A DNA stretch of 64,000 nt from Balaenoptera acutorostrata (GCF_949987535.1 NC_080082.1:51064374-51128373), one strand, 5' to 3'; counted from the first letter of the stretch, positions 50,190 through 62,376 are shown. The notes: generated by a model not told the origin, from the sequence alone. Made by a program: numbers and translations.

Positions 50190-51080
50190 CGAGCACTCTG
50201 CACTGCCACTACTCCGGACACTCTGGGCCTCCTTAAAGGCTCCGCCCCGTCAGCGGCGCGCGCTGGTTCAGCCCAGATTGCTTGAGGCCCTCCTTCATGT
50301 CCCGCTCCGGGGACGCGGTAGCGTCACCTGCCGGAAACGCCCGAGCGCGCATCTAGCGCGCAGTTTCTGGGAGGCTGGGTGAAGGTGACACGCACGATGG
50401 CCCGAGCCAGGCGCTGGTAACGCCGAACCAACCCTCCGCGCCCGCCTCCCAACGGAAGTTCCACTACACACCGCCTCCCAGAAGCCCTCGCGGCCCGACT
50501 CAACTTCCGGCCAGAACGGAGCAGGAGTTTCCTGTGTGAGGGAGGCTGGTGAGCCAGGTCTGCTCTGGTGGCTGAGCCCGAGCGTGCCGAGTTACCGCGA
50601 ACTGCAACTCTGAGACCTGGCTAAACTCTGAGAGTTGCAGGAGCAGTCGTTTCGGGTGGACCCAGCGAGGGCGCTGAGAGGAATCGGCCGTGGGGCTCGC
50701 TGTGGACCACATTTCCCAGAGGGTCCGGCGACGCGTGCTCTTCTCGCGGGAACTCGAACTTTTCATCACGCCTGGCGGGAGCGTTAGATCCTTGAGGTGA
50801 GGTCGTTGGCACCTGGGGGAACTGGTTCAGCTCTGCAGCTTCGGACCCCCGGGGACCCGAAAGGCCTAAGTTGAGGAGACCGGAGGCCGATATGGAGCTC
50901 GGTACTTGGGCCTGTGCGGGCGGAGCGGCGTGAGAAGGGGGAGGTTATGCGACCCGTGTGCAGATATAGGATGCCTGTCATTGTGGAACTGTGACTGTGC
51001 CCCCCCTATGGTGGTGTGTCCTTGTGACCCCGCGACACTGGGGTACCTGCGACTGTGCGAGTGTATGTGTTTCGTGTTGA
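50190..51080. promoter_or_regulatory. CpG-rich bidirectional promoter between ZNF568 and ZNF829
   Basis: A sharp GC- and CpG-rich block in AT-rich surroundings, with CGGAAGT at 50453, ACTTCCGG at 50502 (ETS-type core motifs) and CCCAGA-type motifs near 50485 and 50713. It lies between the 5'-most ZNF568 coding exon (minus, 44.9 kb) and the ZNF829 start exon (plus, 51.47 kb) and contains no recognisable SINE or L1. A plausible untranslated first exon for the plus gene ends at 50796 before a GTGAGG donor. The minus-strand first exon was not placed. Promoter function is inferred from composition and position. Confidence 0.75.
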
Positions 51081-51464
51081 ATTTGCAATTGTATCTGTGA
51101 TACATGTTTGGCTCTGTGTGCGGATGTGGAGTGCGTGTTCCCTTGTTTTAAGAATGACTGCTTAAGGTATGTGGCACTGTGTGTATGGGTATGAGGCTCC
51201 TGTCAACTGTGCGATCGTTACTCCAGAACTCTGTCCTTAGGAAATCTCTGTGAGGTTTGGTTAGATTATTGACCTCAACAGCAGTAACCTCAGCTTTCTC
51301 CTGAGACACTGGGATTGGACGGGACGCCCCATTCCTCTATCTCATTCCCTTTATGTGCTGGGGGATGGGGATGGGGCTGACCTGTGACCTGACCAGTTTG
51401 AGCAACAAGAAAAACCTGGTGTCTTACGATGACTTTCTACTTTCCAAGTTCTATCCTTCTCCAG

Positions 51465-51522
51465 GTGAGGCGCAGAAGAGAAGGAAACAATGCATGCTGA
51501 ACTTCTACAAGCAGTTTTCAGG
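51465..51522 (+). CDS. ZNF829: ZNF829 start-codon exon
   Basis: A 58-bp exon with acceptor TCCTTCTCCAG before 51465 and donor GTATGT after 51522. The ATG is at 51490 and 11 codons follow in phase 0: MHAELLQAVFR. This short N-terminal exon type is common in KRAB zinc-finger genes, and LLQAVFR matches my recollection of ZNF829. It joins in frame to the GSVMF start of the KRAB-A exon 5 kb downstream. The exon is too short to identify alone; the call rests on phase, splice sites and the downstream KRAB match. Confidence 0.75.
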
Positions 51523-51754
51523 GTATGTTGGGGTTTCCTCTTTTCTTTCGTTCTTCTGAAAGTTAATGCTTAATAAAGATGCCATTTGATTATAGGTTCC
51601 TATAATTTTCCCACTGGAGAAAAGGATAGTTGAGCCTGCTGCTGAAGCACAATAACTCCCATATACCTAACGTTTACTTATTTGGAAAATGGCTCCACTC
51701 TGTTTGCCATGTTTTCTTCTTTTTATTTTTATATTTTAAATTTTTTTAGATTTT

Positions 51755-51938
51755 TTTTTTTGATGTGGACCACTTTCAAAGTCTTTATTGAATTTGTTAC
51801 AATATTGCTTCTGTTTTATGCTTTGGTTTTTTGGCTGCAAGGCATGTGGCATCCCAGCTCCCCCACCAGGGGTCAAACCTGCACCCCCTACATTGGAAGG
51901 CGAAGTCCCAACCACTGGACCTCTAGGGAAGTCCCAAG
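51755..51938 (-). mobile_element. CHR-family SINE with a long unique tail
   Basis: Same structure as 42636-42821: TGTGGACCACTTTCAAAGTC tail then reverse tRNA-like body ending GACCTCTAGGGAAGTCCC. Confidence 0.8.
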
Positions 51939-52451
51939 TTTTCTTCTTTTTAAATGCAATATTTATTATGACTTTAAAATAAAAGCATAATGGTTTAGAG
52001 ATTTTAAAAACACAGATTACCAAGAAAAAATGAAATGAGACCACTCAAATAACTAGTGTTAATATTTTGGTGTATTTTCATTATTTTTCCAAAATCAAAT
52101 TATGCTTCATTTACCATTTTATATCCTACATTTTCACTAAAAAGTATCATTCTCCTGTGTTGTCAAATGATCTTTGTAAATACCATTTTTCAAAGATACA
52201 CTATTTTTTGTGAATGAGTTATGGTTTATTCGTCAGATGAGTTGTGTCAGACATGAAATCTTTAAACACTTATTTAAAATATTTATTTGTACAAACACAT
52301 ATACATAGATGCACATAGGTTTGAGTTGCAATTTCCATGATTAATAATGAGATTGAACACCACTTCATATGTTTATTGGTTATCAGGGTTTCTTCTTTTG
52401 TGACACACCTGTGAAATCTTTTATTTTGCTCTTAGATTATCTTTTTTTTTA

Positions 52452-52453
52452 AT

Positions 52454-52490
<37 letters not shown>

Positions 52491-52805
52491 TTGGCTCTGT
52501 TGGGTCTTCATTGCTGCGCACAGGCTTTCTCTAGTTGCGGAGAGCTACTTTTCGTTGCGGTGCACGGGCTTCTCATTGTGGTGGCTTCTCTTTGTTGCAG
52601 AGCACGGGCTCTAGGTGGGCAGGCTTCAGTAGTTGTGGCATGCGGGCTCAGTAATTGTGGCTCACGGGCTCTAGCGCTCAAGCCTCAGTAATTGTGGCAC
52701 ACGGGCTTAGTTGCTCCGTGGCATGTGGGATCTTTCCGGACCAGGAACCTGTGTCCCCTGCATTGGCAGGCGGATTCTTAACCACTGCGCCACCAGGGAA
52801 GTCCC
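52452..52805 (-). mobile_element. CHR-type SINE
   Basis: Reverse-complement, full length, with a TTTA-repeat tail at the left and CGCCACCAGGGAAGTCCC at the right. Confidence 0.93.
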
Positions 52806-52939
52806 TGGATTATCTCTTATTGATTCATGGGAATTCTTTATATTATCTGGATATGGATCCTTTATTGATTATATTTTACTACTATTTGGATTGTTTTATC
52901 ACTTCCCTTAAGGTAGTTTTATGAATAAAATTTGAATTT

Positions 52940-53586
52940 TTTTAATTATATATTTTTTATTTTTGGTTGCGTTGAGTCTTTGTTGCAGTGTGCGGGCTTC
53001 TCATTGCCGTGGCTTCTCTTTTTTTTTTTTTAAACTTACATATAATAGCTCTTTTTTTTTAAAATTTATTTACTTTATTTATTTATTTATTTTTTATGGC
53101 TGTGTTGGGTCTTCGTTTCTGTGCAGGGGCTTCCTCTAGCTGTGGCAAGCGGGGGCCACTCCTCATCGCGGTGCGCGGGCCTCTCACTATCACGGCCTCT
53201 CTTGTTGCGGAGCACAGGCTCCAGACACGCAGGCTCAGCAATAGTGGCTCATGGGCCCAGCTGCTCCGCGGCACGTGAGATCTTCCCAGACCAGGACCCG
53301 AACCCATGTCCCCTGCATTGGCAGGCAGATTCTCAACCACTGCGCCACCAGGGAGCCGTGGCTTCTCTTTTGCAGAGCACGGGCTCTAGGCGCGCGGGCT
53401 TCGGTAGTTAATAGCACGGGCTCTAGGACACACAGGCTTTGGTAGTTGTGGTGTGCGGGCTCAGTAGTTGTGGTGCACAGGCTTAGTTGCTCTGCAGCAT
53501 GTGGGATCTTCCTGGACCAGGGCTCGAACCCGTGTCTACTGCATTGGCAGGCGGATTCTTAACAACTGCACCACCAGGGAAGTCCC
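52940..53586 (-). mobile_element. CHR-type SINE split by a second SINE
   Basis: The outer copy runs from TTTTTGGTTGCGTTGAGTC to CACCAGGGAAGTCCC; its middle is interrupted at 53022-53354 with duplicated GCCGTGGCTTCTCTTT on both sides. Confidence 0.93.
53022..53354 (-). mobile_element. SINE nested within a SINE
   Basis: A second full-length CHR-type SINE with 16-bp target duplications (53006-53021 and 53355-53370) taken from the outer SINE. Confidence 0.93.
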
Positions 53587-55502
53587 CCTAATTTTTTATC
53601 AAATTTTTTTCCCTTGGTGGTATCTTTTTGTATCTTATTTAGGAAATCCTTCCCTGTCCCAAGGTTATGCAAATATTCTATATTTATATTTAAAACGATA
53701 ATCCCATTTATTTACTTAACCTATTTTTAATTATTCTAGCTCCTCATTTGAGGTAATTTGACTTTTCTTCCTCTGGCTGTTTTTAAGGCTTTCTCTCTGT
53801 CTTTGGCTTTCTGTAACTCAAGTATGATGTGCCTAAATGTGCATTTCTTTTTATTTATCTGCTTGGAATTTGTTAAGAGTTTTTGAATTTGTGGATAGGT
53901 GTTCAGGAATATCCTCAGCCATCTTCAAAGATTGCCCTGCCTCATTCTCTCTCTTCTTCTTAGGCTCTAATTATACATAGGTTATAATTTCTCTCCTTTT
54001 TTTTTTTGGTCTATTACTTTCTTTTTGGTTTTTAGAGTTAATACTTGTAGCTAAAATCAAAGCAACATTAGGCAAAAGAACTTTGCCTTGTTTCAGGACA
54101 GGAGTGGAGGGCATGGCAGGTAGCTAGAGTTTTTGGGTTCTTCCTCTAACTGGTAGAAAAAAATATCTTTATTCAGTTATGTTTCAACACTTCTAATCTT
54201 GGGGACCTCACCAAATCATAAGGCTATCAGTTCACTTTATGATTCTCATATCTGAAAATTAGAGTGTACAAAGGTAGAGGACTCAGAATAGGGATTGTGT
54301 TTTCTGAAGGTATAAATTGGGAGCTGAAACTAAATTTGGAACTCTCAATTTTAAAAATGTGTGTTTGGTACTGAGGCAAAGAAAATCAGGATGAGAATCA
54401 GTCTCCCCAAGTCTGTTCAGTTTAAGGCCTTTCTATCTGAATTTCTTCAGAAAAGGGCTGAGTCTTTCTAATCCATTCTCCTGTGCCAAAGCCCGAACAG
54501 AGCATCTGGTTCCCTTCCCCCATCAACCTCTAATTACACTCGCCATCTCTGTAATGAAGATTATTGCCCAATATTAATGGGAGTAACTCTAGGGAGGTAG
54601 TATACTGTAGTGGAAAATAAGTTTTGAAAGGAAAAAAATGAATTTTGTTCTTAGAAGCTAACCTAATGTTTAATCAGGAAATATCTGAAACATTCCAGGT
54701 AAAATCAGAAAAAGACAAGGGTATACAGCATTACCAATGTTATTTAACTTTGTTCTGTAGGTATTAACCAAAGCACTTAGACAAGAGGAAAAATTAGAAA
54801 AGAGAGTGTAAGATTATTACTTTCTGCAGATGCTATGACTGTGTACCTGGAAAATCAAATCAACTTATAACCAACACTTTGAAATAAGCAGGACTCCATA
54901 GGGAGCAAGCAAAAGAATTTTTTTCCCCTATAATTTCCACTCTCAATTCTATGGCTAATGTTTTTGTTGCCCTGAATAAAAGCTTGTGTAGTCCCTATAA
55001 TTGTTTTGATCACTCTTTGGTATTCTTTGGTTATTTTCAGTCACAAGATCAGTCTCATTTTACTAATTACAACCTCTAGTTGAGTGTAATAATGTGCAAA
55101 TTTCATTTAAAGCCTTTTCTCTGAGCTCAGACTTGCTTCAGGCTAGAAGCTTACAGTGTGAAAAGGGGGACCTACTAAGCTGCTTTGTTTCTTTAATCTG
55201 AACTCCTCTTTTCTTTGCTCAGTAGTCAGTTTCTTTACTATAGTCCTCTATACTCCTGTTCTAGGTGTTGCTCTCTAGGTCTGCTCTCTAGGTCTAGATA
55301 TTGTTCGGGGACTTGCCTTTTACAATTATACTGGACTTTGTTCACCATTCTCATGTTAGTTTTCTAGTTTCAGAATATAATACCTTTCATTTTCTTAATT
55401 TACTCTCTAATTTTGATGGAACACTTAGGCCAGTAGCTTCGTGAGAAAAGCTAGACAGGAGATAATTTAACATTCATTCTCTGTGGTTCTACAATTGTCT
55501 TT

Positions 55503-55632
55503 TTTTTTTTTTTTTTTTTTTTGCTGCACCACATGACTTGTGGGATCTTAGTTCCCCAACCGGGGATCGAATCCACGCCCCCTGCATTGGAAGTGTGGAG
55601 TCTTAACCATTGGATCGCCAGGGAAGTCCCTA
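55503..55632 (-). mobile_element. Short CHR-family SINE
   Basis: T-run then GCTGCACCACATGACTTG to CGCCAGGGAAGTCCC; ACAATTGTC and AGAATTGTC flank it as diverged duplications. Confidence 0.88.
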
Positions 55633-55680
55633 GAATTGTCTTGATTTAATCGTCGCACTAACTTGGTATTTAATCTTTCT

Positions 55681-55998
55681 TTTTTTTAATGGGTTTTAAA
55701 AATTGTTTTATTTGGGAAAAGTGCATCTTACAAGAGGGCAGCTGCAAAATACAGAGACCTCTGCAACAATTACTTGTTTTTGCTTAAAGTGAAAGAATGA
55801 GTGGTATCCAAGGAATCAAAGCAGTAGGTGGACAAATCAGGAGCATCTCCAAGTTATTTTCAGGAAATAGAACAACAAAACGCAAAGCCATAATTTCCGA
55901 TCAAGGAATTCTTCTAAGAATTTATAGCTTATCTCGTGGATTACCACCCCTCCGTCCCCTTTTAGGGGAAAAGCATGACTTAACTATTGCAAACCAAT
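55681..55998 (-). pseudogene. 5'-truncated retrocopy of an unidentified mRNA
   Basis: TTGGTATTTAATCTT is repeated at about 55662-55676 and 56002-56016. The enclosed 320 bp starts with a T-run on the plus strand, so read on the minus strand it ends in a poly-A tail preceded by AATAAA (CCCAAATAAAACAATT). This is the structure of a processed, 5'-truncated mRNA insertion. I do not recognise the parent; most of it may be 3' UTR. A plus-strand ORF at 55797-56039 across it crosses the right boundary and is spurious. Confidence 0.65.
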
Positions 55999-56493
55999 TT
56001 TGGTATTTAATCTTGCTTCATATATTATCTTCATATTAGCTTTGGCTGTGTGTGGAATTCTCGGCCAGAATTTGTTGTTTTTTGTAATATTAAAGAAATC
56101 ACTTCATTTTCTTGTTTTAAATGGTGCTGTTGAGAAATCCATTGCCATTCTGATTCCTGAAAAATTTTTATGTGATCCACAGAAGCTTTTAGAAAGTTCT
56201 GTTTTTCCCTGATATTCTGAAATTTTACTCCAAAATATATCATAAGGTTTGTTTTTTTTTTTTTAAGTCCGTCACATTTTTCCCTCTCTTGGGGCTTAAA
56301 GGGAACATGGGAAGGAATTCTCATTTATGCAGACTTTACTGTGGCCAGGCACTGAACTGCATGCTTGCTATATCATCTCATTGGAAAAGTCCACTCTGTT
56401 TGCACATTCCTAGACATACCCCTCTGTATATAGGAGATATGTCTTGACTTATATTGATATAATCGATTCCAACTCCTTCAGTTTGCTTAATAA

Positions 56494-56775
<282 letters not shown>

Positions 56776-57014
56776 TGAATTCCTCATTTCAAGTAACCAG
56801 CTAAATTTCTGCACTCTGTTCCCCAAGGAATGGTTGAGTTGGAATGGAATGGAAGAGTTGGAAATGGGCAGCTCTGCTGGGCTGTGGCTGAAGCTTCATC
56901 TTCATCTTTCTCCGGTCCTTCCCTATAGGGGCATCTCTTTCTTGATCACCAAGGGACTGGATCTGGTTTCTGGGACACCAACAGCATAACCATGTCCCAT
57001 GTCTTTTCTTGTGA

Positions 57015-57119
<105 letters not shown>

Positions 57120-58163
57120 TGAAAGGTGATAGAGCAGGAGCAGAACCTGAGGAGGTATTACCTATATGTTATCAGAAAACTCCCCTCAAAAACCCAAGCC
57201 CTCTTCCGTAAAAGAGGTATCTTGCTTTTTTTCTCTTATACTTTATTCCTAGTCCAAGGTAGCAAGTACCTTCCTTTGTCATTTCCAAGAGTTATTCTAC
57301 CTACCTTTTAGATTTCATTCCTTCATAGGATCTGCTGCATTTAGACTTGTATTAACAGTAGATATTCCCACCCTAAGAAGTGTGTGTGTGTTGTGTGTAT
57401 GTGTTCCGATACTGGTTTTCATTTTATCTACTTTCCAAGTATTTGTTAACTTCATTAACCAGGTTGTCCTGGATAGTAGTTCATTGTTTCATTTATCAAA
57501 CATTTGATTTTTTTTTACATTAAAAAAATTCAGATATAACATACATATGGAAACTACATGAGTGATTGTATAGTGTGAAGAATTACAAGTGAATGCATCC
57601 ATGTAACCACCACTTCAGACAAGTAATAGAAAATTACTAGCACCTTAGAATCGTTTCTGCCCTTTTCCAATCACTAGCCTCTTTGTCCTCCTCTTGACTT
57701 CTAACTCCATGAAATAATTTTGCCTTTTTCTGAGCTGAATATAAGTGGAATCATACAGTATTTATTTTTTTGCCTTTGTATTTTCTCAACTTTATGTTTA
57801 TGGGACACATCATCCATGTTATTGCATATAGCTGATGTTAGTTCATTCTCAGTGCTATGCTGTATTCCATTCTATGAATATATTTTATAGTATGTATTAT
57901 ATATTGCTAATTATTATAAATAAATATCCTTTCTACTATTGACCGTTGGGTTGTTTTCCAGTTTTTAGCTATGTGAACATTCCTTTGGTGCATATATGTA
58001 CACATTTCTTTTGGATGTATACCCAGGAGTGGAATTACTGGGTAATAGGATATGTGTTGGTTCAATTTTAAAAGATAATGCCAGTTTTCCAAAGTGGTTA
58101 TACCAATTTATACTTCCACTAGCAGTGTGAAAGTTGCTATTGCTCTGCATTCTTGCCAGTTCT

Positions 58164-58487
58164 TTTTTTAAAATAAATTTATTTATTTATGGCTGCGTTG
58201 GATCTTCGTTGCTGCATGTGGGCTTTCTCTAGTTGCGGCAAGCAGGGGCTACTCTTTGTTGCAGTGCGTGGGCTTCTCAATGCAGTGGCTTCTCTTGTTG
58301 CGGAGCACAGGCTCTAGGCGTGCGGGCCTCAGCAGTTGTGGCTCGCAGGCTCCAGAGAGCAGGCTCAATAGTTGTGACCCACGGGCTTAGTTGCTCCGTG
58401 GCATGTGGGATCCTTCCGGACCAGGGCTCAAACCCGTGTTCCTTGCATTGGCAGACGGATTCTTAACCACTGCACCACCAGGGAAGC
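58164..58487 (-). mobile_element. CHR-type SINE
   Basis: Full length, reverse; CTTGCCAGTTCTT duplicated at about 58151-58163 and 58488-58500. Confidence 0.93.
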
Positions 58488-58536
58488 CCTTGCCAGTTCT
58501 TGATATTGCTAGACCTTTTAATTTTAGACATTCTGT

Positions 58537-58538
<2 letters not shown>

Positions 58539-58572
<34 letters not shown>
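58539..58572 (+). repeat. (GT)n microsatellite
   Basis: About 17 uninterrupted GT units within old L1 sequence. Confidence 0.97.
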
Positions 58573-58573
<1 letters not shown>

Positions 58574-59207
58574 CTGTGACTTGCCCGTTTAAGTTTCTTG
58601 GTTCTATTCATTAGGTTGTCTTCATTTTTCTTAGTGATTTGAAGGAGTTTTTTGTATATTCTGTATATGAGCCTTTGTAAATGTCATCTACCACTCTGTA
58701 GCTTACTTTCTTATTCTTTTAGTGCTGTCTTCTAATTTTATTAATTTTAAGTAGTCAAGCTTACCTATCTTTTCCTTTATAGTTGTTGCTTTTTGTGTTC
58801 TGTGTAGGACTCATTGCCTACCCCAAAGTCATGAAGATGCTTCCTGTGTTATATTCTAGTAGCTTTATTGTTTTACCTTTTACATTTAGATCTCCAGTTT
58901 CCTAGAGCTGATATTTGTATATAGTATGAAGTAGGGGTCAAATTTCATTATTTTTCCACATAAATATCCAATTGACCAGGCAGTGTATACTGAAAGGACT
59001 TTTTCCCTCTCTCTATAATGCTACCTTTGTCATAAATCATGTGTTGCCATATCTGTGAGTCTGTCTCTGAACTTTATTCTGTTCCATTGGCTTGTCTACC
59101 TTTGTCCCAATACCACACTATAATAGTACTGTAGTCTATAATAAGGTTTATTATCTGGCAGAGCAAGTTCTTCTGCTTCTTCGTCTTGGTAATTTTCATA
59201 TAAATTT

Positions 59208-59502
59208 TATTTTATTTTATTATAATTATTTTTCATAAATTTATTTATTTTTGGCTGCGTTGTATCTTCATTGCTGTGCACGGGCTCCTCATTGCGGTGG
59301 CTTCTCTTGTTGCAGAGCACGGGCTCCAGGCACATGGGCTTTAGTAGTTGTGGCTTATGGTCTCTAGAGCGCAGGCTCAGTAGTTGTGGCACACGGGCTT
59401 AGTATCTCCGCGGCATGTGGGATCTTCCCAGACCACAGCTCAAACCTGTGTCCCCTGCATTGGCAGGCAGATTCTTAACCACTGCACCACCAGGGAAGTC
59501 CT
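59208..59502 (-). mobile_element. CHR-type SINE
   Basis: Reverse SINE ending CACCACCAGGGAAGTCC; TCATATAAATTTTA before and TCATTATAAATTTTA after are its target duplications. Confidence 0.9.
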
Positions 59503-59590
59503 CATTATAAATTTTAGAATCAGCTTATTAATATTCACACACACATAAAAATAACTGCTGACATTTTGATTAAGGTTAAAATAAATTTAT

Positions 59591-60572
59591 ACATCAGTTT
59601 CTGGAGAATTAACATTTTGGAACAGTCTTCTAAAAAAGTTTGATTTTTTAATTTGTGCAAGTAGTCTGCTAGGTGCTACATAGTTTAAAAAATATGTAGA
59701 CTTATTAAGAAATTCATTGTTTAATGTGGGAGCTAGAACATTTCTGTAAATTATTTCTACAAAGTAGAATTCAGCAAACAAGAAGAACAAATAGGAAGCT
59801 CAGAAGAAAGTTATAGAACAGTCAAAAAATACAGAAGTGGTATTGATTCAAGTAGAAATTAATTGTTGGATCCTTGGAAGTAGATGTAACCTATCGAGAT
59901 AGTGATAGAAATAAACCATGCCTCCATTGAGAGAGAATTCTGGATTCAACAAAGCTCTAGGAACCTAGGCAGGAGTTTGTGAATCTCCTTCCTTGCCCTC
60001 AGTAGGTCTCAGCTAGCCTTAAATATTTTATAAGCAGGGATCCAGAATTTTTTTCCTCCATAAATTGAATCATTTTCCTCTCTATCATCTGTAAAAGAAT
60101 TGAGCTTTCTTCATTGATTTCTGGTGCCATCTTTATTGGGTAATAAATTCGCATATATGAGTCTTTCTCCACACTCTATTGTCTTGTTATGGTGTAATGC
60201 CAGTACGAGTGTCTTTATTTCTTTGGCTTGTATTTTTTAATATCTAATATCACCTTCTTATTTTTCAGATCCAAGGTTTGCTTAGCCTCAGGAGTATTTT
60301 TCCTTTTTTTGTTTTTATTTCCCTGTGTCTCTCTTATGGCTTTTCCTCCCTACCAACTTGCTTACTCACTCCCTTCTCTATCTTTCCTTGACCCCATACT
60401 TTTACACATGGTCTCTGTTTATTCTTTTTCCACTTTTTAATAATTAATTAAATAGTATTAAATATATAACATGAAAGGTAAAACTATTATTTAAAAAGGA
60501 AATTTTTAAATATTTAAACTTTTTAAAGAGAAAATCTTTGTGAAAAATAGACAAAGAAAGATAACTTACCTT
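59591..60572. other. No feature recognised
   Basis: AT-rich DNA in the presumed ZNF829 intron preceding the CYB5B pseudogene. 62596-62949 is likewise unassigned. Confidence 0.55.
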
Positions 60573-60586
60573 AAACTCCAAAAGTA

Positions 60587-61776
60587 GGAGCACGAAGTCT
60601 ACCTCAAGGAAGTTGGCAGCGGAAACCTGGATAGCGGTGGAGAAGAGCTACCTTAGGCCCAGTGGCGACTGTGGAAGCAAGCAGCAGCAATGGGAAAGGG
60701 CAAGGGAGTCGAGACCTCAGTTACCTTTTATTGATTGGAGGAGGTGGCAAAGTGCAACTCCCTGAAGGAGATATGGCTGGTGATCCATGGGCAAGTCTGT
60801 GATGTCACCTGCTTTCTTAACGAGCATCCTGGTGGAGAAGAGGTTCTGCTGGAACAAGCTCGTGGAGATGCAACTGAAAGCTTTGAAGATGTAGGCCACT
60901 CGTCTGAGGCCAGAGAAGTGCTCAAGCAGTACTATATTGGTGATGTGCCTCTGAATGACTTTAAACCTGGAAGTGGGGGACTTCCCTGGTGCTCCAGTGG
61001 GTTAGACTCTGTGCTCCCAATGCAGGGGGTCTGGGTCCGATCTCTGGTTGGGGAACTAGATCCCACATGGATGCCTCAACTAAGAGTCTGTGTGCTGCAA
61101 CTAAGAAGCCCTCGTGCATACCATAACTAAAGATCCCACGTGCTGCAACTAAGACCCAGTGCAGCCAAAATAAATAAATATTTTAAAAACAAACAAACAT
61201 GGAAGGGGTAGCAAGGACCCTCCAAAAAGCAACACATGCAAAAGCTGCTGGTCGTGTTGGATCTTCCCCATCATAGACCATGTTCTCTTAGGTATTCTGT
61301 ATCATTACTACACAGCGGAGAGCTAATCCTCCCAAGGAGACCTTGTTGAAATCTGGAAAGCATATCCACTTGGGAATGAGAACTAGAGACTTGTTTGGAG
61401 GCTGCAGCAGTGCCTTCTCGAATCCTGCTAATTGTATTCTTCCCCTTCGGAACCCAGACTGTTGGCCAGATATCCACCTCAGCCCTGGGCCAATGTCCAA
61501 GTCATTTCTTAGAGTCTTACTCTCAAAGCACCTGCTCATTGTTCTGTGTCCTTGCCGTTGTTCCCTCTCTTTATTCTTTTCCATGGGCACCTTTATGTTT
61601 CAAAGTTTCTTTTGTAATTACGGTCCACATGTCCTAGTGACATTGCCCTTTGGTAAAATTGCTTTCCAATACTTTGAATGCATATTAGACATACTTAACA
61701 GGGCATCACACTCTGGTTTTGAAGCTTTTCTTTTTCCCTTTTTAAGTAAATATTGTTAAAAATAAATAAATAAATA
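60587..61776 (+). pseudogene. CYB5B: Processed CYB5B pseudogene, interrupted by a SINE
   Basis: This is an intronless copy of the mRNA for outer-mitochondrial-membrane cytochrome b5. Parts of the 5' UTR and an ATG at about 60690 are followed by VETSVTFY, a stop (TGA) where Arg is expected, then the haem-binding core with [15 protein letters not shown] and the [18 protein letters not shown] region. After DFKPGSG the reading frame is broken by a SINE at about 60977-61199; the copy resumes with SKDPPKSNTCKSCW-like coding sequence, now frameshifted. A long 3' UTR then runs into an A-rich tail. Perfect 14-bp target duplications (60573-60586 and 61777-61790) prove LINE-mediated insertion. It is not expected to make a functional protein: the membrane anchor is lost. 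Confidence 0.93.
60977..61199 (+). mobile_element. CHR-type SINE inside the CYB5B pseudogene
   Basis: A tRNA-derived SINE (CTTCCCTGGTGCTCCAGTGG start, A-rich tail). TGGAAGTGG before and TGGAAGGGG after are its diverged target duplications, derived from the CYB5B Gly-Ser codons. It postdates the pseudogene. Confidence 0.85.
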
Positions 61777-61984
61777 AAACTCCAAAAGTACAAACCATAC
61801 AGCAAAAACATGAACTGGAAATACATCAGAATTAAGGATTTCTGCTAAATGAAGGACACAATAGATAAATTTAATGCAGAGTAGACTAGAAGATACTTGC
61901 TAATTAAGAAGAAGTTAGTGACCCCAATAAAAATACCAATAAAGGTTAACAAAGCTAAAATGCTAATAAGCCTACCAGATGTTC

Positions 61985-62344
61985 ATACTTATTAATAATT
62001 AGAAATGCAAATGAAGGCAATAATGAAATATCACTTTTCACTTATTAGGCTAGAAAAGTAGAAAGCTGGGGCTTCCCTGGTGGCGCAGTGGTTGAGAATC
62101 TGCCTGCCAATGCAGGGGACACGGGTTCGAGCCCTGGTCTGGGAAGATCCCACATGCCGCAGAGCAACTGGGCCCGTGAGCCACAACTACTGAGCCTGCG
62201 CGTCTGGAGCCTGTGCTCCGCAACAAGAGAGGCCGCGATAGTGAGAGGCCCGCGCACCGCGATGAAGAGTGGCCTCCGCTTGCCACAACTAGAGAAAGCC
62301 CTCGCACAGAAACGAAGACCGAACACAGCCATAAATAAATAAAT

Positions 62345-62376
<32 letters not shown>

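Larger units (their letters stand above)
57500..59590 (-). mobile_element. L1M ORF2/3' region, minus strand, with SINEs
   Basis: CACATCATCCATGTTATTGC, TATACCCAGGAGTGGAATTA and later AATTGACCAGGCAGTGTATA are reverse L1 3' UTR and ORF2. Two SINEs and a GT microsatellite interrupt it. It starts about 385 bp after ZNF829 KRAB-B. Confidence 0.8.

Noticed and set aside
49765..50382. 205-aa plus-strand ORF upstream of the promoter
   Set aside because: It reads through a CA-rich low-complexity tract (HTHTHT) into CpG-rich DNA; no domain or family signal.
60735..61130. 131-aa ORF as an active cytochrome b5 gene
   Set aside because: Intronless, flanked by target duplications, with an upstream stop and a SINE-encoded C terminus lacking the membrane anchor.
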